Shown in pieces: positions 8,842-11,630 of a DNA stretch of 11,630 bases. Source of the stretch: Prevotellaceae bacterium (GTDB lineage: Bacteria; Bacteroidota; Bacteroidia; Bacteroidales; UBA932); NCBI GenBank assembly GCA_031259645.1, contig JAIRLC010000070.1, forward strand, positions 1 to 11,630. The letters are read 5' to 3'. The translations under genes and the position numbers were made by a program. Within the stretch, counting starts at the first letter, position 1. Each line of letters begins with the position of its first letter. The notes beneath the pieces were generated by a model. It was not told where the DNA came from. It searched no databases and saw nothing but the letters and a program-made list of their open reading frames with translations.

Positions 8842-9862
8842 CTTTGTAAAATTCCAATTGCTTTATATATTCCGCTATCGCATTGTCAAGCGTAGTTTCC
8901 ATACGTCCTCCCGCTGCATTTTTATGTCCGCCTCCCGCAAAATGCCGGCGTGCAAAATCGTTAACGGAAAAGGCGCCGCGTGAGCGGAAAGAGAACCGGA
9001 TGGCGCCGTCCAACTGTTCCGAAATGTAGGCCGATATATTCACGCCCTTTATGTTCAGCGGGTAGTTCACAAACCCTTCCGTATCGCCCGGTTGAAAGGA
9101 GAAGTTATTCAATTCGCTTTGCGAAATTGAAATGTAGGCGGCATGATATTCGGGCAACACCACCATTTTTTCACTGAGGGCAAAGCCCAACAATTTCACC
9201 CGGCTTATCGAAAAATTATCAAATACCAGCGACGTGATTTTTTCCTTATCCACGCCCGCCTTCAAGAGTTCCGCCACCACCTTGAAAGTGTCGGGATTCG
9301 AACTGTTGTCGCGAAACATGTTGGTATCGGTCATCATACCGGCCATAATGGCGTCGGCTGCAGGCCGCGGCAGAGGTCCCGGAAGAATATCTTTTGCCAG
9401 ACGGAATATCAGTTCGGATGTAGAACTCACCTTCACATCACTAATAATAAGCAAAAATTCCTCTTTTTTCGGCTCGATATGGTGGTCAATCAGCACCCGC
9501 GGCACGGAAGTCGATGCAATAAATTCACCCAAGTCCTCGAGGCGTGACAAGGAATTAAAATCAAGACATATAAGCACATCCGATGTAGCAATAGCTTCTT
9601 TTACTATCTTTCGTCGTTCCCTGAAAACCAGCACGTTATTAGACCCATCCATCCATTTTAAAAATTCGGGATAGCGATTAGGCGATACTATTACTATTTC
9701 AAGTTCCGGCATCAGCACACGCAAGCAATGATATAGCGCTATGCTTGCCCCCATAGCGTCGCCATCGGGATTCACATGCACTATCAGCGAAACCTTTTTA
9801 GCCCTTCTCAACATGTCACAGAACACAGCTATCAAACCAGAATCAATATAGCGACTTCCCAT
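8819..9862 (-). CDS. DHH/DHHA1 phosphoesterase, NrnA-like (nanoRNase / pAp phosphatase)
   Basis: NrnA-type enzymes are cytoplasmic, Mn2+-dependent phosphoesterases that degrade 2-5-nucleotide RNAs and often dephosphorylate pAp; related members cleave pApA from c-di-AMP turnover. The 347 residues have the DHH domain with H29, D33 and D35 (HVNPDGDAMG), D101 (LDFNS) and the DHH triad at 126-128 (LIDHHIEP). A DHHA1 domain follows with the GGGH motif (G310-G312, H313, in FAGGGHKNAAGG). I see no regulatory CBS, DRTGG or GGDEF domain. The open frame continues upstream to 9991, but I place the start at the ATG at 9862: the extra 43 residues do not resemble the family, and a -7 box lies inside them, just upstream of 9862. 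It is the first gene of the operon with three FKBP lipoproteins. The exact substrate cannot be read from sequence. Confidence 0.92.
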   Translation of the reverse strand: MGSRYIDSGLIAVFCDMLRRAKKVSLIVHVNPDGDAMGASIALYHCLRVLMPELEIVIVSPNRYPEFLKWMDGSNNVLVFRERRKIVKEAIATSDVLICLDFNSLSRLEDLGEFIASTSVPRVLIDHHIEPKKEEFLLIISDVKVSSTSELIFRLAKDILPGPLPRPAADAIMAGMMTDTNMFRDNSSNPDTFKVVAELLKAGVDKEKITSLVFDNFSISRVKLLGFALSEKMVVLPEYHAAYISISQSELNNFSFQPGDTEGFVNYPLNIKGVNISAYISEQLDGAIRFSFRSRGAFSVNDFARRHFAGGGHKNAAGGRMETTLDNAIAEYIKQLEFYKDEISASI

Positions 9863-9882
9863 AATACCTAATTTATGACCAG

Positions 9883-9890
9883 CAAAGATA
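9883..9890 (-). promoter_or_regulatory. Probable -7 promoter element for the DHH-FKBP operon
   Basis: Read on the minus strand, the bases are TATCTTTG, an exact TAnnTTTG match. The box ends 20 bases before the chosen ATG at 9862, giving a leader of roughly 15-18 bases. No clear -33 TTG is present. Its position inside the upstream open-frame extension is the main reason for choosing the internal start. Confidence 0.5.
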
Positions 9891-9973
9891 CGAATTCTCT
9901 TTGAGAAGATGGTCACTTTTATGAGATTTTTAAAATATTTTCCCAAAAATGATATTCTTTCAACAAAAATTCG

Positions 9974-9981
9974 TAATTTTG
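9974..9981 (+). promoter_or_regulatory. Probable -7 promoter element for the 10029-11630 operon
   Basis: TAATTTTG is an exact TAnnTTTG match lying 47 bases before the ATG at 10029, giving a leader of about 40 bases. No convincing -33 element is visible. A weaker alternative, TATTTTG at 9999-10005, is one base short of the consensus spacing but has TTTTG (9977-9981) 17 bases upstream. Confidence 0.5.
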
Positions 9982-9997
9982 CGCACAACATTGTGTG
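9982..9997. promoter_or_regulatory. Short inverted repeat at the presumed transcription start
   Basis: The bases CGCACAA-CA-TTGTGTG form inverted arms with a core of five perfect pairs (CACAA/TTGTG), a G-T mismatch, then one more C-G pair. It directly follows the -7 box at 9974-9981, so it covers the likely transcription start. It could be an operator half-site pair or a small 5'-leader hairpin; a 2-base loop makes a stable RNA hairpin less likely. It could be chance. Confidence 0.3.
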
Positions 9998-10028
9998 TTA
10001 TTTTGAACTTTTTAACTACTAAATCAGC

Positions 10029-10658
10029 ATGAAAAATTTGCTTACATTTGTTGCAATGCCCATTTTGATAATCATTTTGGTTTATTTTCTAATCAGTGGG
10101 ATAGTGGAACCTGTCCGTTTTGAGCAGGTGCGAAGCTTTCGTTACGAAAAAATCGTAGAACGCCTGAAAGATATCCGGGATGTGGAAGTGGCTTACAAGT
10201 CGCGTTACGGCAAGTTCACCGGAAGTTTTGATACGTTGATTGACTTCTACAATAAAGGTGACATAAAGATTTTAAAACAAACCGGCTCAATGGACGATTC
10301 GATAGCCGTAGCGAAAAAGTTAATAAAGCGCGACACGGTTACTATCCTTGTAAGGGAAAGCATTAAATTGCGTTCCATAAGTGGCATTTTTGCCGATTCC
10401 CTGCGGTATATACCGGTAGTGGGCGGAGAATTTGAATTGCAGGCTGTAGTTAAAAAAGTTTCGGGCATTAACGTGCCCCTGTTTGAGGCACGGGTTTCCA
10501 ATGATGTAATTTTAGAAGGGTTAAATCGCCAATTGGTGGTGAATATCAACCATGACATTGAAGAAATCAACAAAAACCTTTCGAATGCGCAACGGTATTC
10601 GGGATTGAAAGTAGGGAGTATTGACCAATCGAACAATAATGCCGGAAACTGGGAATAA
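10029..10658 (+). CDS. Membrane-anchored protein of unknown function with pilin-like N-terminal region
   Basis: I do not recognise a named family with certainty. The 209-residue product has one strongly hydrophobic helix at about 4-26 and then an amphipathic helical region, so it is probably anchored in the inner membrane with the rest outside. The segment at about 47-72 (LKDIRDVEVAYKSRYGKFTG, then SFDTLI) resembles the helix-to-loop region of type IV pilins and pseudopilins. However, there is no prepilin peptidase site (no G followed by FTLIE). After it come DTVTILVRES, a beta-rich stretch near 120-175 (IPVVGGEFELQAVV) and a low-complexity Asn/Ser tail. It has its own upstream promoter candidate and ends 9 bases before the DUF3822 gene. 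The gene itself is secure from length, start context and operon position; the function is not known. Confidence 0.82.
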   Translation: MKNLLTFVAMPILIIILVYFLISGIVEPVRFEQVRSFRYEKIVERLKDIRDVEVAYKSRYGKFTGSFDTLIDFYNKGDIKILKQTGSMDDSIAVAKKLIKRDTVTILVRESIKLRSISGIFADSLRYIPVVGGEFELQAVVKKVSGINVPLFEARVSNDVILEGLNRQLVVNINHDIEEINKNLSNAQRYSGLKVGSIDQSNNNAGNWE

Positions 10659-10667
10659 AATGTAGTC

Positions 10668-11486
10668 ATGCCGAAATTTGTAAGCCATTTATTTACATCC
10701 GGACAATCGGAGCAGTGCAACCTGTCCATTCAAGCCGATTTGAATGGATTTTATTTTTACATCAGCGACTCGATTACCGGGAAGTGTTATGCGTTTAACA
10801 AATATACCTATACGGCATGCGATTACAACGCGCTTGACCACGAAATACACAACCTGTTTCAGCAAGAGCCGCTGTTGACACAACGCTACAAAAATTGTTT
10901 TTGCCTGTTTGTGTCGAACAAGTCTATTCTTATTCCGTCGTCACTATTCCATCCGAATCATTTACGCACTTATCTCGAATTTGTTGTTCCATTTGACGAA
11001 CTGGATGAAATACATTACAAGTCGCTGCCTGCGTTCGACGCCGTAAATGTGTTTACCATACCCGGCCCGCTGGCTAATATCATCCACAGGCACCAAGCCC
11101 GCGCCGTATTTTTCAACCAGCATATTCCGCTCATTCACCTGCTGAGCAAACAACAACCACATAATGCCATCCTGTTGCATGTAAGCCATGCACAAGCCTC
11201 TTTCGCCGTGTATGCCGAAGGGCGGTTTGTGCTCAGCAACACTTTTTCTGCAGAAACATTCACCGACGCTCTTTATTATTTGGGATATATTTTGAAACAA
11301 TGGAAACTTTATCCGGAAAATACTACTGTGTATTTATCGGGCATTGTTTCAAACGACGACGCCACCCTGCTGCAACGCTATTACCCCAATATTCAAAACC
11401 TGTACCACAACGAAATTGCCGGCATATCGGGCCGGAGTGCGGGAATGGAATTTCAACTTTTACCGTTGCTCAGTGTATGCGAATAA
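10668..11486 (+). CDS. DUF3822 family protein, probably actin-like (PilM-like) fold
   Basis: This 272-residue soluble protein without signal peptide or membrane helix matches my knowledge of DUF3822, a Bacteroidota family often found next to rsmD. It opens with CNLSIQADLNGFYFYISD, an actin-like beta-hairpin pattern. It repeats that pattern in the second half with NAILLHVSHAQASFAVYAEG followed by a strand (RFVLSNTF) and a helix (DALYYLGYILKQW). A VYLSGIVSNDD segment then resembles the later strand-helix of ASKHA proteins. Clear nucleotide-binding glycine motifs are lacking, so it may not hydrolyse ATP. Such a fold is shared with PilM of type IV pili, which makes its pilin-like neighbour interesting. 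The reading frame overlaps rsmD by 10 bases, so translation is coupled. The family call is fairly confident; the fold assignment is inference. Confidence 0.83.
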   Translation: MPKFVSHLFTSGQSEQCNLSIQADLNGFYFYISDSITGKCYAFNKYTYTACDYNALDHEIHNLFQQEPLLTQRYKNCFCLFVSNKSILIPSSLFHPNHLRTYLEFVVPFDELDEIHYKSLPAFDAVNVFTIPGPLANIIHRHQARAVFFNQHIPLIHLLSKQQPHNAILLHVSHAQASFAVYAEGRFVLSNTFSAETFTDALYYLGYILKQWKLYPENTTVYLSGIVSNDDATLLQRYYPNIQNLYHNEIAGISGRSAGMEFQLLPLLSVCE

Positions 11487-11630
11487 TCAGCGGAACGCTA
11501 CGCGGGAAAATCCTCACGCCGCCATCCGGCATGCAGGCGCGGCCTACTACCGACTTCGCGAAAGAAAGCCTTTTCAATATTTTGGAGAACACCTACGATT
11601 TATCGGCCGTGCGTGTGCTCGATTTGTTCG
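11477..11630 (+). CDS. rsmD: 16S rRNA (guanine(966)-N2)-methyltransferase RsmD (N-terminus only)
   Basis: RsmD methylates N2 of G966 in 16S rRNA of the small subunit, using S-adenosylmethionine. Only 51 codons are in the window. They begin MRIISGTLRGKIL and contain ARPTTDFAKESLFNIL, both characteristic RsmD signatures, followed by VRVLDLF at the edge, the first strand of the methyltransferase fold leading into the AdoMet-binding loop. The ATG at 11477 lies inside the end of the DUF3822 gene, with a 10-base overlap. The rest of the gene lies to the right of the window. Confidence 0.95.
   Translation, partial: MRIISGTLRGKILTPPSGMQARPTTDFAKESLFNILENTYDLSAVRVLDLF

Noticed and set aside
9143..9674. 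Plus-strand open frames of 134 and 146 residues opposite the DHH phosphoesterase
   Set aside because: They overlap each other in different frames and lie opposite conserved catalytic motifs; no family signature was seen.

Overview
The window looks like ordinary core chromosome of a member of the Bacteroidota, most likely Bacteroidales. Four things point there: matches to the Bacteroidota -7 promoter element TAnnTTTG in both divergent intergenic gaps; an absence of clear Shine-Dalgarno sequences; lineage-typical families (a multi-repeat DUF349 protein, DUF3822, clustered FKBP-type lipoproteins with a GldI-like member, a Bacteroidota-style YidC); and compact operons with overlapping genes. No rRNA, tRNA, CRISPR array, insertion sequence or phage gene was seen.

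Layout. Positions 1-2285 (minus) hold trmD followed by ligA, with ligA running off the left edge. Positions 2349-6784 (plus) form a tight three-gene unit: a DUF349 repeat protein, the membrane insertase yidC, and a YggS-family PLP-homeostasis protein that starts with TTG. Between the trmD and DUF349 start codons are only 63 bases, holding two face-to-face -7 boxes. Positions 6823-9862 (minus) are a four-gene operon: a DHH/DHHA1 phosphoesterase (NrnA-like) followed by three different FKBP-type lipoproteins, joined by a 23-base overlap, a TGATG overlap and a 4-base gap. The convergent junction at 6785-6825 is filled by a tandem 8-base AT-rich repeat. Positions 10029-11630 (plus) hold a membrane-anchored protein with a weakly pilin-like region, a DUF3822 protein that I read as actin-like/PilM-like, and the start of rsmD.

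How the genes work together. LigA (nick sealing), TrmD (tRNA m1G37) and RsmD (16S m2G966) are nucleic-acid housekeeping functions. YidC inserts and folds inner-membrane proteins; the DUF349 coiled-coil protein is probably co-translated with it but has no known role. The NrnA-like enzyme would degrade nanoRNA or pAp in the cytoplasm, while its three operon partners are predicted to be lipid-anchored outside the inner membrane, where they would act as prolyl isomerases or chaperones.

I see no clear undescribed defence, mobile or biosynthetic system. The items most worth a second look are the pilin-like/DUF3822 pair, the three-FKBP cluster with eroded active sites, the 8-base tandem repeat, and the overlapping divergent promoters with a possibly leaderless trmD mRNA.
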